The translations under genes were made by a program, and so were the position numbers. This document shows, in pieces, positions 9,510 to 18,428 of a stretch of 43,847 nucleotides of DNA. Source of the DNA: Candidatus Bathyarchaeota archaeon (GTDB lineage: Archaea > Thermoproteota > Bathyarchaeia > TCS64); contig JADHWM010000007.1 of assembly GCA_016783485.1 (NCBI GenBank), positions 1 to 43,847 of the forward strand. The letters run 5' to 3'. A model generated the notes under the pieces. It was not told the origin of the DNA. It searched no databases and saw nothing but the letters and a program-made list of their open reading frames with translations. Within the stretch, counting starts at the first letter, position 1. The number at the start of each line of letters is the position of its first letter.

Positions 9510-9931
9510 CAGGAACCCCCCTTCAGCGTAGCCACGAGGTCCGCCAGCGACGGGACCCCCGCACTGGATGGACTGATCTCCGCCTCTATCCCCTTGAAAT
9601 GAGGCATCCCCGTTCCTCCCGTCTCCGACCCGAAGACCTGGTTCGCCCATATCCCGTAGGGAAAGAAGGAGGTGCCAGGCTCCAGTTTATCCGAGAGCTT
9701 GGCCGAGACCACTACGGAACCGTGGGCCGTCTCGACCTTGACTTGGTCGCCGTCCCCGACCCCCAGGGACCCGGCGTCCCCGGTGCTCAACTCGATGTAG
9801 GTGACGCTCTCGAAGTACTCCTCCGAGGTCTTCCCCACCTCGAGGCCCACGCCCTGCTGAGAGGTCCTACCGCTGATGAGTATGACAGTGATCTTCTCCA
9901 CAAACAACACCCCGAACCTATGTAACTTCAC
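9509..9931 (-). CDS. fwdD: Formylmethanofuran dehydrogenase subunit D (molybdopterin dinucleotide-binding domain)
   Basis: ILISGRTSQQGVGLEVGKTSEEY...GVGDGDQVKVETAHGSVVVSAK; start likely GTG at 9901 (MEKITVILISGR) rather than 9931; TGATG overlap with fwdB. Confidence 0.9.
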   Translation of the reverse strand: MKLHRFGVLFVEKITVILISGRTSQQGVGLEVGKTSEEYFESVTYIELSTGDAGSLGVGDGDQVKVETAHGSVVVSAKLSDKLEPGTSFFPYGIWANQVFGSETGGTGMPHFKGIEAEISPSSAGVPSLADLVATLKGGS

Positions 9932-9941
9932 GCGGAGCAGA

Positions 9942-9957
9942 CTTAAAATTTATGAGA
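9942..9957. promoter_or_regulatory. Shared A/T-rich promoter element between fwdD (-) and the DUF2961 gene (+)
   Basis: cttaaaatttatga block, the only A/T-rich patch in the short divergent intergenic region; TATA-like on both strands. Confidence 0.45.
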
Positions 9958-10028
9958 GACCCTAGTCTTCACTTCCCGTGCAAAACCATATCTCGTGAGC
10001 GGGACAGAGTCTCCCGCGAGGATCAGGC

Positions 10029-11060
10029 ATGTACGGTTTAGAGGGACTCCCGAAGCTCAGGAGCCACAAGAGGAGGAGGGTCTCCAGCTACGACAGGACC
10101 GGGGGCAACAAGGACTACATCGTGGTCCCCGCCGGGGAGACCGCGGTCCTCGCCGAGATGGAGGGAGCCGGGAAGGTCAACCACATCTGGGTCACCATCA
10201 GGAGCAAGGAGGAGTGGTACCTCAGGAAGCTCGTCCTCAGGGCCTACTGGGACGGGGAAGAGGAGCCCAGCGTCGAGGCCCCCATCGGAGACTTTTTCGG
10301 CATCGGCCACGGGATGCACCGCAACTATGTCTCGGCCCCGATGCAGATGAGCCCCGAGGACGGCAAGGCCTTCAACTCCTGGTGGCCCATGCCCTACGGC
10401 AAAGGGGCACGGATCACCCTGGAGAACCAGGGGGGGATGGAGTGCGAGGCGTTCTATTACTACGTGGACTATGAGGAGTGGGATAAGCCCGGGGAGGGCC
10501 TGGGCAGGTTCCACGCGACCTGGCACAGGGAGAATCCCACAGAAGGCATCAGCGACGAGGGGGTGGATAACCGGGAATGGTTGTTCCAGGGGGAGAATCC
10601 CCGCGGGGAGGGGAACTACGTCCTCTTGGAGGCGGAGGGGAAGGGGCACTACGTTGGTTGTAACGTGAACGTCCACAATCTCAGGGAGACCGAGGAGTTC
10701 AACTGGTACGGCGAGGGGGACGACATGATCTACATCGACGGAGAGGAGGAGCCCAGCATCATCGGCACGGGCACCGAGGACTACTACGGGATGAGCTGGT
10801 GCCCCACCCAGGAGTACTGCGCCCCCTACCACGGGCTCCCCCTTCCCGGGGGGCCGAACTGGAGCGGGAAGATCACATGGTACAGGTACCACATCCTGGA
10901 CCCCGTCTACTTCGAGGAATCCATCAAGGTCACCATCGAGCACGGCCACGCCAACCACAGGAGCGACGACTACAGCAGCACAGCCTACTGGTACCAGACC
11001 GAACCCCACAAGCCCCTGAGACCGCTGCCGCCCGTTGAGAAGAGGCTCCCGAGAGACTGA
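10029..11060 (+). CDS. DUF2961 / glycoside hydrolase family 172-type protein
   Basis: 343 aa; RRVSSYDRTGGNKDYIVVPAGETAVLAEMEGAGKVNHIWVTI, APIGDFFGIGHG, GTGTEDYYGMSWCP characteristic of DUF2961. Confidence 0.87.
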   Translation: MYGLEGLPKLRSHKRRRVSSYDRTGGNKDYIVVPAGETAVLAEMEGAGKVNHIWVTIRSKEEWYLRKLVLRAYWDGEEEPSVEAPIGDFFGIGHGMHRNYVSAPMQMSPEDGKAFNSWWPMPYGKGARITLENQGGMECEAFYYYVDYEEWDKPGEGLGRFHATWHRENPTEGISDEGVDNREWLFQGENPRGEGNYVLLEAEGKGHYVGCNVNVHNLRETEEFNWYGEGDDMIYIDGEEEPSIIGTGTEDYYGMSWCPTQEYCAPYHGLPLPGGPNWSGKITWYRYHILDPVYFEESIKVTIEHGHANHRSDDYSSTAYWYQTEPHKPLRPLPPVEKRLPRD

Positions 11061-11085
11061 TGGCGCACGATCCGCATTAAGCAGG

Positions 11086-11973
11086 CTAGAGGTTCAACCT
11101 CGTAAAAATGAAAGGCCAGATGAACATTGCAGTGATCACGCTCAGGGCGTATCGGGCTGCCCGCAACCAGTAGATTTCCGAGGGAAGCACCATGGAGAGC
11201 CCGGCCATCACCATTAAGATCAGGGCCAGGCCCAAAACGGCCCTCAACACCCTTCGGCGCCTCTCGCCGGATTCTGGGACCTCGAAGTTCACGTACCTCC
11301 TCTCGAGCATGAGACCGACCCCCAGCCCGATCATGAATCCCCCGTTGCCCCCGAAATTGTCCTCTAATCCAGCCAGGTTTACGGGGAACAGGAACTCCGT
11401 GAGCACCATGGAGACGAGGCCGAGGACGACGAGCCCCAGATACAGGGTGTCGGCTCCGTATCTCGACGTGACGGATGAGGCCCACTCTTCGAGCCTCGAC
11501 GCCACCAACAGCAGCAGCACCGCTCCGACGGCCCAGCCCAGCAGGACGTCCCCCAGCCAGTGCACACCGATGTAGACCCTCGACAATCCGATGAGGAGAA
11601 TCAAGGCCAGGGAGAGCCCCCATATCCACGCCTCCCCGCCCTTCAGGCTCAGCCAACCCCAGATGGTCGTAGAGGTCTGCGCGTGGCCGCTGGGGAGACT
11701 GTAGTTGGACGCCTCCGTCCCCGGTAGCCAGTTAGAAGGAGGGGGCCGGGGATTCCTGAGAGAGACCTTGAGCCAGTAGTTCGAGCAAGAGGAAGCGAGG
11801 AGCAGCAGGGCGGCCCTCCTGGATGCCCTTTTGTCCAATGTCCAGTATCCGATGGCGACCAACGCCACGTAGAAATTGGCGGAGCCGAGCATCGAGACGG
11901 CGGAGAAGAACGGGGCGGCCCAAGGCATCAACCCCCTCAAAGCCTCGGTCCAGTACGCGTCGAAAAGGGACAT
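11086..11973 (-). CDS. PAP2-superfamily membrane phosphatase
   Basis: 295 aa multi-TM; KVSLRNPRP, SLPSGHAQ and SRVYIGVHWLGDVLLG, the three PAP2 motifs. Confidence 0.92.
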   Translation of the reverse strand: MSLFDAYWTEALRGLMPWAAPFFSAVSMLGSANFYVALVAIGYWTLDKRASRRAALLLLASSCSNYWLKVSLRNPRPPPSNWLPGTEASNYSLPSGHAQTSTTIWGWLSLKGGEAWIWGLSLALILLIGLSRVYIGVHWLGDVLLGWAVGAVLLLLVASRLEEWASSVTSRYGADTLYLGLVVLGLVSMVLTEFLFPVNLAGLEDNFGGNGGFMIGLGVGLMLERRYVNFEVPESGERRRRVLRAVLGLALILMVMAGLSMVLPSEIYWLRAARYALSVITAMFIWPFIFTRLNL

Positions 11974-12079
11974 CGCATTCTGAAACGCGCGAGGTTCAAT
12001 TTAACATCAGAGTGGCTAATCTCGGCCGTCTGGAGCCCGCAGGTCCCTCACGCAGGTTGGTCTAAACGCGCGCCCCCGG

Positions 12080-13219
12080 TCAACCGCCTACAACCTTGCC
12101 GAGGGCATCCAAGGCCGTCTCGACATCGCTCATTTTGTTGAACAGTGCGAAGGACGCCCTGAGGTCCCCGTAGTGGGCGCTCAGCATGACCTCCCTCTTG
12201 AGGATCTCCTCCCGGACCTCCGCGCTCTCCCTCCCCTCGACCTTGAAGGCGACGATGTTGGAGCGCTCCTCAGGGTTCGGCGAATCGAGCAGAGTCACAC
12301 CCAGAGCGTTCAGTCCTTCCCTGAACGCATCGGCCAGCTCGAGGCAGTGGGGGTAGATGTTCTCGACGCCCACCTTCTCGAGGATGCCCAGCGCCGGCAC
12401 CATGGCATGGCCCCCCAGGTAGTTGTAGTTCCCGTACTCGAACCTAGCCGCGGTGTCCTTCAGCCTAGCCTCCCCCGTGCCGGGTGCCTGCTCGTAGCTG
12501 ATACCGGCAACGTAGGGGGGCGTAATATCCTTGAGGGCTTCGTTGCTGCAGTAGTAGAACCCGAAGCCGTGGGGGCCCAGGAGCCCCTTGTGGGCCGAGG
12601 CGGAGAACACGTCCACGCCTGCCTCCTTCACGTCGAGGGGCTCTATGCCGAGGCTCTGCACGGCGTCCACGACCAGGAGAGCGGAGTGCTCGTGACATGC
12701 GGCCCCAATCTTCTCCAGGTCGAACCTGAAGCCCATGTTGGTGGTGGAGGCGATCGCGACGGCGCAGGTCTTGGAGTCGATGGCGGCGTTGATGTCCCCG
12801 ACCTCGACTCTGCCATCCCTCTGGGGGACGGTCCTGATCTCCACCCCTTTCTCCCGGAGCAGGTTCCAGCAGTGAGTGTTGTTGGGGTGCTCCAGCTCGT
12901 TGAGGACCACGTTGTCCCCGGCCTCGACTCTGAGGCCGCTCGAGGTGATGTTGAGCCCCTCCGAGGTGTTCTTCACGAAGGCGATCTCGGAGGCCTTGGC
13001 GCCCACCAGGGCTGCAAACTTCGCCCTCACCTCCTCCAAGACCCTATATGCCCTCGCCCGGGCCACGGAGACCCCGTCCCTCTGGAAAGCCTCCATGTAC
13101 TCCTCCATCGCCCACATCACGCTCGTCGCCAGGGGATTGCCGTAGGCCATGTCCAGATAGGTCATCTCACCGACGACGGGGAACTCGGACCTCAACCATT
13201 TGATCTCTTCGAGCATCAT
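12080..13219 (-). CDS. Class V aminotransferase / cysteine desulfurase-like PLP enzyme
   Basis: 379 aa; FVKNTSEGLNITSSGL, LNELEHPNNTHCW, VDAVQSLGIEPLDVKEAGVDVFSASAHKGLLGPHGFGFYY. Confidence 0.9.
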   Translation of the reverse strand: MMLEEIKWLRSEFPVVGEMTYLDMAYGNPLATSVMWAMEEYMEAFQRDGVSVARARAYRVLEEVRAKFAALVGAKASEIAFVKNTSEGLNITSSGLRVEAGDNVVLNELEHPNNTHCWNLLREKGVEIRTVPQRDGRVEVGDINAAIDSKTCAVAIASTTNMGFRFDLEKIGAACHEHSALLVVDAVQSLGIEPLDVKEAGVDVFSASAHKGLLGPHGFGFYYCSNEALKDITPPYVAGISYEQAPGTGEARLKDTAARFEYGNYNYLGGHAMVPALGILEKVGVENIYPHCLELADAFREGLNALGVTLLDSPNPEERSNIVAFKVEGRESAEVREEILKREVMLSAHYGDLRASFALFNKMSDVETALDALGKVVGG

Positions 13220-13267
13220 GACATCTCTCCCAAATGGGAATACTCCACATTAGATACGCCTCTATCC

Positions 13268-13285
13268 AAATATAACTTTAAACGC
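13268..13285 (+). promoter_or_regulatory. TATA-like promoter element for the FGGY kinase
   Basis: caaatataactttaaacg about 45-60 bp upstream of the ATG at 13330. Confidence 0.4.
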
Positions 13286-13329
13286 CCCCCGCCGAAAACG
13301 CTTAACGCAACAACCATCAAAACTCATCC

Positions 13330-14862
13330 ATGACATACCTCGTCGGAACCGACATCGGCACCATGGGCACCAAATCGGTCCTCGTCGACGCCGAGGGAGG
13401 CGTCCTGGCCTCCGCGTTCAGGGAGTACGGTGTCATAAACCCCCAGCAGGGCTGGGCGGAGCAGTGGCCCCACGTCTGGTCCCAGGCCGTCTCGGAGACA
13501 ATGAAGGAGGTGGTCGACGCCTCCAAGGTAGACCCCCGGGACGTCGCCGGAGCCTGCATCAGCAGCCTCTACGGCGGAAGCGGCATCCCCGTGGACCGCG
13601 ACTACCGGGCGATACGCCCCTGCATCATCTGGGCCGACCGCCGGGCCACCCAGCAATGCCGGAAAGTCGAGGAAAAGATCGGCACCGATGAACTCTTCAA
13701 GGTCACGGGGAACGTCATCGACCCCTACTACGGCTACACCAAGATGCTCTGGATCAATGACAACGAGCCCGAGAACTGGGGCAGGATCCACAGGTTCGAG
13801 GCTCCCAACTCTTACGTTTCCCGGCTCATCACCGGGGATGAGAGCGTCGACCTCTCCAGCGCGGGGAATTACGGGGGCATCTTCGACATCCACAAGAGGG
13901 ACTGGTCCGAGGAGATGATGGAGGAACTCGGGATCCCCCGCAGCTTCTTCCCCGAGAAGATCGTCTCCTCCGAGGAGATCGTGGGGGAGGTCACCGAGGA
14001 GGGCTCAAAATTCACCGGCCTCGCGAAGGGCACCCCGATCTGCGCCGGGGGCATCGACGCCCCCGTGAGCGCCCTCGCAGGCGGGGCCATACGGGACGGG
14101 GACCTCGCATCGATGCTGGGCACATCCATGTGCAACGGGTTCATCAGCCACACCCCCCGCCTCTCCCCCCGCCTCATCAACATGCCCTACGTAGTCGACG
14201 GCACCAGGATCACCTACGGCTTCACGGGGATCGTCACCGCGGGCTACTGCGTCCGCTGGTTCAGGGACGAGCTGGGGGAAGCCGAGAGGAGGAGGTCTGA
14301 GGAGACCGGCGTCGACGCGTACGCGCTCCTCGACGGGGAGGCCGAAAAGGTCCCCCCGGGCTCCGACGGCCTCGTCTTCCTCCCCCACCTCATGGTGGGC
14401 GAGAGGGCCCCATACTGGGACGAGCACCTCCGGGGAGGGCTCCTCGGCCTCGGGGTCTACCACACCCGGGCCCACATCTTCCGGGCGGTCCTCGAGGGGG
14501 TCGCCTACGCCATGCGCTACAGCATCGAGGCCGCCAGGGAGACCGGACAACCCATCAAGAGGACCACCCTCGTCGACGGCGGCGCCCGGTCCCCCCTCTG
14601 GAGGCGGATCATCGCAGACGTCACAGGCCTCGCCATGGATTACATACCGGACGCCAAGGGCGCCCCCCTGGGGGACGCAATCCTCGCGGGACTCGGCACG
14701 GGAGTCATCACCGACCACACCGTCATCGAGGACTGGCTCGGAGAGAAGGTGAAGACAGAGCCCAACCCGAAGCAGGCCGCACTATACGACGCCTACTACG
14801 ATCTGTACAAGTCCAGCCTTGAGGCAAACAAAAAAATATTCGAAAAAATGGGGGAGATCTGA
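13330..14862 (+). CDS. FGGY-family carbohydrate kinase
   Basis: 510 aa; MTYLVGTDIGTMGTKSVLVDAEG, WADRRA, LASMLGTSMCNGF, DGGARSPLWRRIIADVTG. Confidence 0.92.
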   Translation: MTYLVGTDIGTMGTKSVLVDAEGGVLASAFREYGVINPQQGWAEQWPHVWSQAVSETMKEVVDASKVDPRDVAGACISSLYGGSGIPVDRDYRAIRPCIIWADRRATQQCRKVEEKIGTDELFKVTGNVIDPYYGYTKMLWINDNEPENWGRIHRFEAPNSYVSRLITGDESVDLSSAGNYGGIFDIHKRDWSEEMMEELGIPRSFFPEKIVSSEEIVGEVTEEGSKFTGLAKGTPICAGGIDAPVSALAGGAIRDGDLASMLGTSMCNGFISHTPRLSPRLINMPYVVDGTRITYGFTGIVTAGYCVRWFRDELGEAERRRSEETGVDAYALLDGEAEKVPPGSDGLVFLPHLMVGERAPYWDEHLRGGLLGLGVYHTRAHIFRAVLEGVAYAMRYSIEAARETGQPIKRTTLVDGGARSPLWRRIIADVTGLAMDYIPDAKGAPLGDAILAGLGTGVITDHTVIEDWLGEKVKTEPNPKQAALYDAYYDLYKSSLEANKKIFEKMGEI

Positions 14863-14865
14863 GCC

Positions 14866-15816
14866 CTAGCTCTCGACAGAGTTCTGGACGATCTCGCTGT
14901 TGATCTCGCCGCAGGTGAAGGAGGCTCCAGTCTTGGCGCAGGTCAGCGTCACCACCGCTGGTGCGAACAGGGCAGGGTCGATCTGCGTGAAGTCGAAGTT
15001 CACCGCGCTGTAGATCTCGAAGCTCGACTTACCGTAGTCCTTGCAGTTGGTGCTGGGCGCTTTCTCGACCATCTCCTTCAGGACGTCCTCCTCCTCGTCG
15101 ACGATGTACGCGGTCACGCCCCCGTAGGTTAGGGCGTCCTCGGCCCGCCCCATCGCCTTCCCCCCGTCGGGGTGCACCGGCATGATTGGGGCGTAGCCGC
15201 AGCCGTACTTCACCTTCTTGAGGTCGAGGCCCAGGACATCGAGCCTGAAGAGCCCGGTCTCCACGATCCTCCCCGAGATCTGGGTCATCCCCGCCATCGA
15301 GGTCCCCGTCGTGAGGAGCATGTAGACGTTCTCAGGCTTCACGCTGCACGCCTCGGCGATGAAGTGAGCGGCCGAGTCAGGCGGCTTCTTCTCCGTCTCC
15401 AGGAGGAGCACAGCGACATCCGCCTCGTCCTTGTACTCGATCTTGGCGAAAACTTTCTTCGGCTTCAGGGCCAACGCACGCGCAGGACCTGAACCGAAGG
15501 CCGTGTATCCCTCCGGCTTAATAGTCCAACCCGCGAGCTGCGCCCCGAAAAGGGCCACAGCAGGGTGATCGGTCGCCACGACGACTGTGGGCAGCTTGAG
15601 CCCCCCAAAGTCGGCGTAGCCTAGCTCAGCGGTCCCCGCTCCCCCCATCGCGATCCGTGTCGTCATGAGACCGGCCTCGTAGCCCCCGTGGGCCTCGAGT
15701 CCCGTGTCTATGACCGTCGCCCCGGAGGGAAGCTTCTCGACGCCTACTCGGTAGTACTCGGGCTTGGCCAGGAGCTCCTCGACGAGCTCGTAAGCCAGCT
15801 TGTTTATGCTTAGCAT
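14866..15816 (-). CDS. mch: Methenyltetrahydromethanopterin cyclohydrolase
   Basis: MLSINKLAYELVEELLAKPEYYRVGVEKLPSGATVIDTGLEAHGGYEAGLMTTRIAMGGAG; GGVTAYIVDEEED. ATG at 15816 preferred over the listed start at 15906; TATA-like gatataaatg (minus strand) lies just upstream. Confidence 0.95.
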   Translation of the reverse strand: MLSINKLAYELVEELLAKPEYYRVGVEKLPSGATVIDTGLEAHGGYEAGLMTTRIAMGGAGTAELGYADFGGLKLPTVVVATDHPAVALFGAQLAGWTIKPEGYTAFGSGPARALALKPKKVFAKIEYKDEADVAVLLLETEKKPPDSAAHFIAEACSVKPENVYMLLTTGTSMAGMTQISGRIVETGLFRLDVLGLDLKKVKYGCGYAPIMPVHPDGGKAMGRAEDALTYGGVTAYIVDEEEDVLKEMVEKAPSTNCKDYGKSSFEIYSAVNFDFTQIDPALFAPAVVTLTCAKTGASFTCGEINSEIVQNSVES

Positions 15817-15924
15817 ACCTCTCGTTTTACGTATAGTCTGTATTTCATTTATATCTTTGATGAGGGGCCTCCACAATCCATTTATGGCGTCGAGGCGGGT
15901 TCTCACTTAAGGGAGGAGAAGGTT

Positions 15925-18204
15925 ATGAGGAAGATCGTCGCATTCATACTCTGCACTCTTGCTGTGCTCACCGTTGGGTTCGCAGTGGTCCACCCGACGT
16001 TCCTGTTCGTGGCGGACTGGCTTGTGCCCACCCTGGGGTCGAGCCTGCTCAACGCCCTCACCATCGTCTACCTCCTCCTAGGGGACCCCCTGCAGTTCAC
16101 GTCGCTCCTCGTCCTCTGGGGGGGAGCCGCATTCCTCGCCGGGGTGCTGATCCGGCGGAGGGTGGGCTCCATCGCCACTATCCTCCTCGTCCTCGTGTCG
16201 CTCATCGCAATACTGGGGATAAACCTGATCGATGTCGGATTCACGGCCTCCCAGATGTTCGAGAACTTCCAGGGCTCCAACCCCCTCGAAGTCCTCCCGC
16301 CCCTCCCCGAGGGGCTCACGTTCGCGGAGCTCTACGAGGCCCCCATAGTCGGGGAGATCGCCGAGAGGGTCCTCGGGGTGATGCAGTCGGGGGGGCCAGA
16401 GAACCCGATGAGCATCGTGATGGAGATCGCCTCGAGCCTCGCGGTGGGCGTCTTCATCAAGATCGCGGTGATGATTGGGGCGGCCCTCGCAGGAGTCGAG
16501 GTGGGCAAGCTCCTGGAGCCCGCCGTGACGCCCTTCAGCGAGTCCATCAGGATGGGGCTCGGGGGGAAGCCGAGGGGAACAGGAGACATCCCCACCCTCA
16601 AGGAGGCGATGTCCCTCCTAACCATTGCACTCCTCCTTGGACCCGCCCTATTCGCCAACCCAATCGGCGTGGGAGCTGCTGGAGAGGAGTTCTACATAGA
16701 GACTATACTGGGCTTCGCCGACCTCAGTGGTAGGGCATACGTCGGGGACCTGTTCGCCTCCTCTGAAACACCCTTCGGGGGCATCAGCGGGTCCGAGGGC
16801 CTGCTGGCGAGCGTGATCGCCTCCCACGAAGGGGTGAAGGAGATCCTCGCGGAGTTCATGGGCTCCGAGGAGAGCCTGGGGTCCTTCGCCAACATCATCC
16901 CCGAGACCCTCATGGTCGCAGTCTACATCGACGTCCCCCCCGAGACAGCGGGCCCCCAGTCGGAGGGGATCGCGGACGCCTTCTCCGAGGCGTATCAGGT
17001 GGACCTGACCCAGCTCATGGCCCTCAACGCCCCCTTCCCCCTGGGGGAGGGCCCGGACAGCCCCCAGATCTCAATTGTGCTCTACCAGTCGGGCGCCGAG
17101 GTAGGAGACCTCGCCTCGACTTTCCTCGATGCGTTCTTGGATAAGGGGGGGCTCGTAGAACTCATCTCCGAGGCGTCCTCGAACGGGCGTATCGTGCCCC
17201 AGTCGACCCCCGACTCGGCGGACGGTGGGGCCTTGTTCTCGGGTTTCGTCAACGTGGAGCTCCTCAAGGAGTACGCGCCCGCGGAGTACATCCAGCAAGT
17301 ATCCGAGTACTTCCCCGTCGACGAGTGGGAGCAGATGGGGTTCTCGGGGAGCGTCTCGTTCTGGGACCACGGGGTGGAGTCGGTGGGTGAAGGGCAGGGC
17401 CTCGACCTCCTGAACCTGATGGGGGCCGATGAGGCACCCAGCTTCTCAGGGGACTCCGAGGTCTCCCTGGTGCTCCTCGCGGCGCCCAACGGCACCGACA
17501 TCGGCGGGGATGACGTTCCCAACCTCAAGATAACCACAAACATGCCGGAGGACGACAACAGGCTCGCGGCCCTCTTCAGGGTCCTGGAGATGCTGGGGCT
17601 CATCGACCTCGCGACACCCGAGGTGAACCTCGACGAGTCGGCCTTCGAGATCGGGGTCTCAGGGGTGATACTACCGCTGAACATCGAGGTCACCAAGACG
17701 ACCTCCCCCAGCAACCCGCAGCCCAACAGCTTCGTCGAGGTCACCGTGACCGTCACCAATCACGACTCGGCTCCCATGAGGGACGTGGCCCTCGACGACT
17801 CGGCGACCATCGCCCGATACGCGTCCAGCTCTCGGCTGGTCGGGGGCTCCACCTCCGGGCAGTGGAGCGAGATAGGCTCCGGGGAGTCCAGGTCCATAAG
17901 CTACAGCGTCGAGATCGGCGACGGGGGAGTTTACAGCCTCGCCCCGGCCCAGATCGAGTATCTCCATGAGGCGGTGGAGTTCTCCGACGCCTCCCGGGGG
18001 CTCGAGACGAGGGTGAAGAGGCCCTCGGCCCTAGGCCTTGGGGTGGGCTCATTGGTCTCCACGGGGGAGGCGGCGTCGAAGCTGCTGGACAACGTGGCTG
18101 GGGGCAACGGGAGCACCCTGGGGCTCGGTGCAGTCTCCGTTGTGGTGCTTGTGTTCGCATTCCTCGAGTTCATGAACCTGAGGAAATGGCTCGGCGGCCG
18201 GTAG
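15925..18204 (+). CDS. Large membrane-anchored protein of unknown function with a C-terminal DUF11/CARDB-like beta-sandwich domain and terminal TM
   Basis: 759 aa; several N-terminal TM segments, long extracytoplasmic-type middle, then NIEVTKTTSPSNPQPNSFVEVTVTVTNHDSAPMRDVALDD and a final TM LGLGAVSVVVLVFAFLEFMNLRKWL. SD gggaggagaagg before the ATG. Confidence 0.75.
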   Translation: MRKIVAFILCTLAVLTVGFAVVHPTFLFVADWLVPTLGSSLLNALTIVYLLLGDPLQFTSLLVLWGGAAFLAGVLIRRRVGSIATILLVLVSLIAILGINLIDVGFTASQMFENFQGSNPLEVLPPLPEGLTFAELYEAPIVGEIAERVLGVMQSGGPENPMSIVMEIASSLAVGVFIKIAVMIGAALAGVEVGKLLEPAVTPFSESIRMGLGGKPRGTGDIPTLKEAMSLLTIALLLGPALFANPIGVGAAGEEFYIETILGFADLSGRAYVGDLFASSETPFGGISGSEGLLASVIASHEGVKEILAEFMGSEESLGSFANIIPETLMVAVYIDVPPETAGPQSEGIADAFSEAYQVDLTQLMALNAPFPLGEGPDSPQISIVLYQSGAEVGDLASTFLDAFLDKGGLVELISEASSNGRIVPQSTPDSADGGALFSGFVNVELLKEYAPAEYIQQVSEYFPVDEWEQMGFSGSVSFWDHGVESVGEGQGLDLLNLMGADEAPSFSGDSEVSLVLLAAPNGTDIGGDDVPNLKITTNMPEDDNRLAALFRVLEMLGLIDLATPEVNLDESAFEIGVSGVILPLNIEVTKTTSPSNPQPNSFVEVTVTVTNHDSAPMRDVALDDSATIARYASSSRLVGGSTSGQWSEIGSGESRSISYSVEIGDGGVYSLAPAQIEYLHEAVEFSDASRGLETRVKRPSALGLGVGSLVSTGEAASKLLDNVAGGNGSTLGLGAVSVVVLVFAFLEFMNLRKWLGGR

Positions 18205-18233
18205 AGCTACCCCCGCAGCCCTATTTTTCGCTC

Positions 18234-18251
18234 CCCCAAAGGGTTTTGGGG
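18234..18251 (+). terminator. Possible 3' hairpin after the 759-aa gene
   Basis: CCCCAAA-gggt-TTTGGGG perfect 7-bp stem 30 bp after the stop, next to a tatttttcg T-run. Confidence 0.35.
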
Positions 18252-18379
18252 TAATCCATAATTATTTTCTGAAATGGTAAAAAGGTTCTTCCAAAAATGG
18301 GAAATAGTTCTAAAAATGGGAAAAAAGGGCTTTATTCTGCCATTAAGGGTAATAGCGTTACTTAATTCGGGTGAGAAGC

Positions 18380-18390
18380 TTTATATCTTA
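18380..18390 (+). promoter_or_regulatory. Archaeal TATA box for the winged-helix gene
   Basis: tttatatctta about 40 bp upstream of the start; SD gaggtg at 18416-18421. Confidence 0.6.
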
Positions 18391-18428
18391 ATATTTCATA
18401 GAAATAGCCAAGGAAAGAGGTGTATGGA

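Noticed and set aside
8220-9650. 476-aa FwdB with N-terminal extension
   Set aside because: The extension lies in the fwdD coding region; FwdB begins at MAVITDVVCPFCGC (9509).
12173-13333. 386-aa plus-strand ORF
   Set aside because: Antisense to the class V aminotransferase, whose minus-strand frame has clear PLP-enzyme motifs.
18285-18324. Short CRISPR array
   Set aside because: Only two imperfect roughly 18-20 bp copies with no unique spacers; better explained as tandem operator-like repeats.
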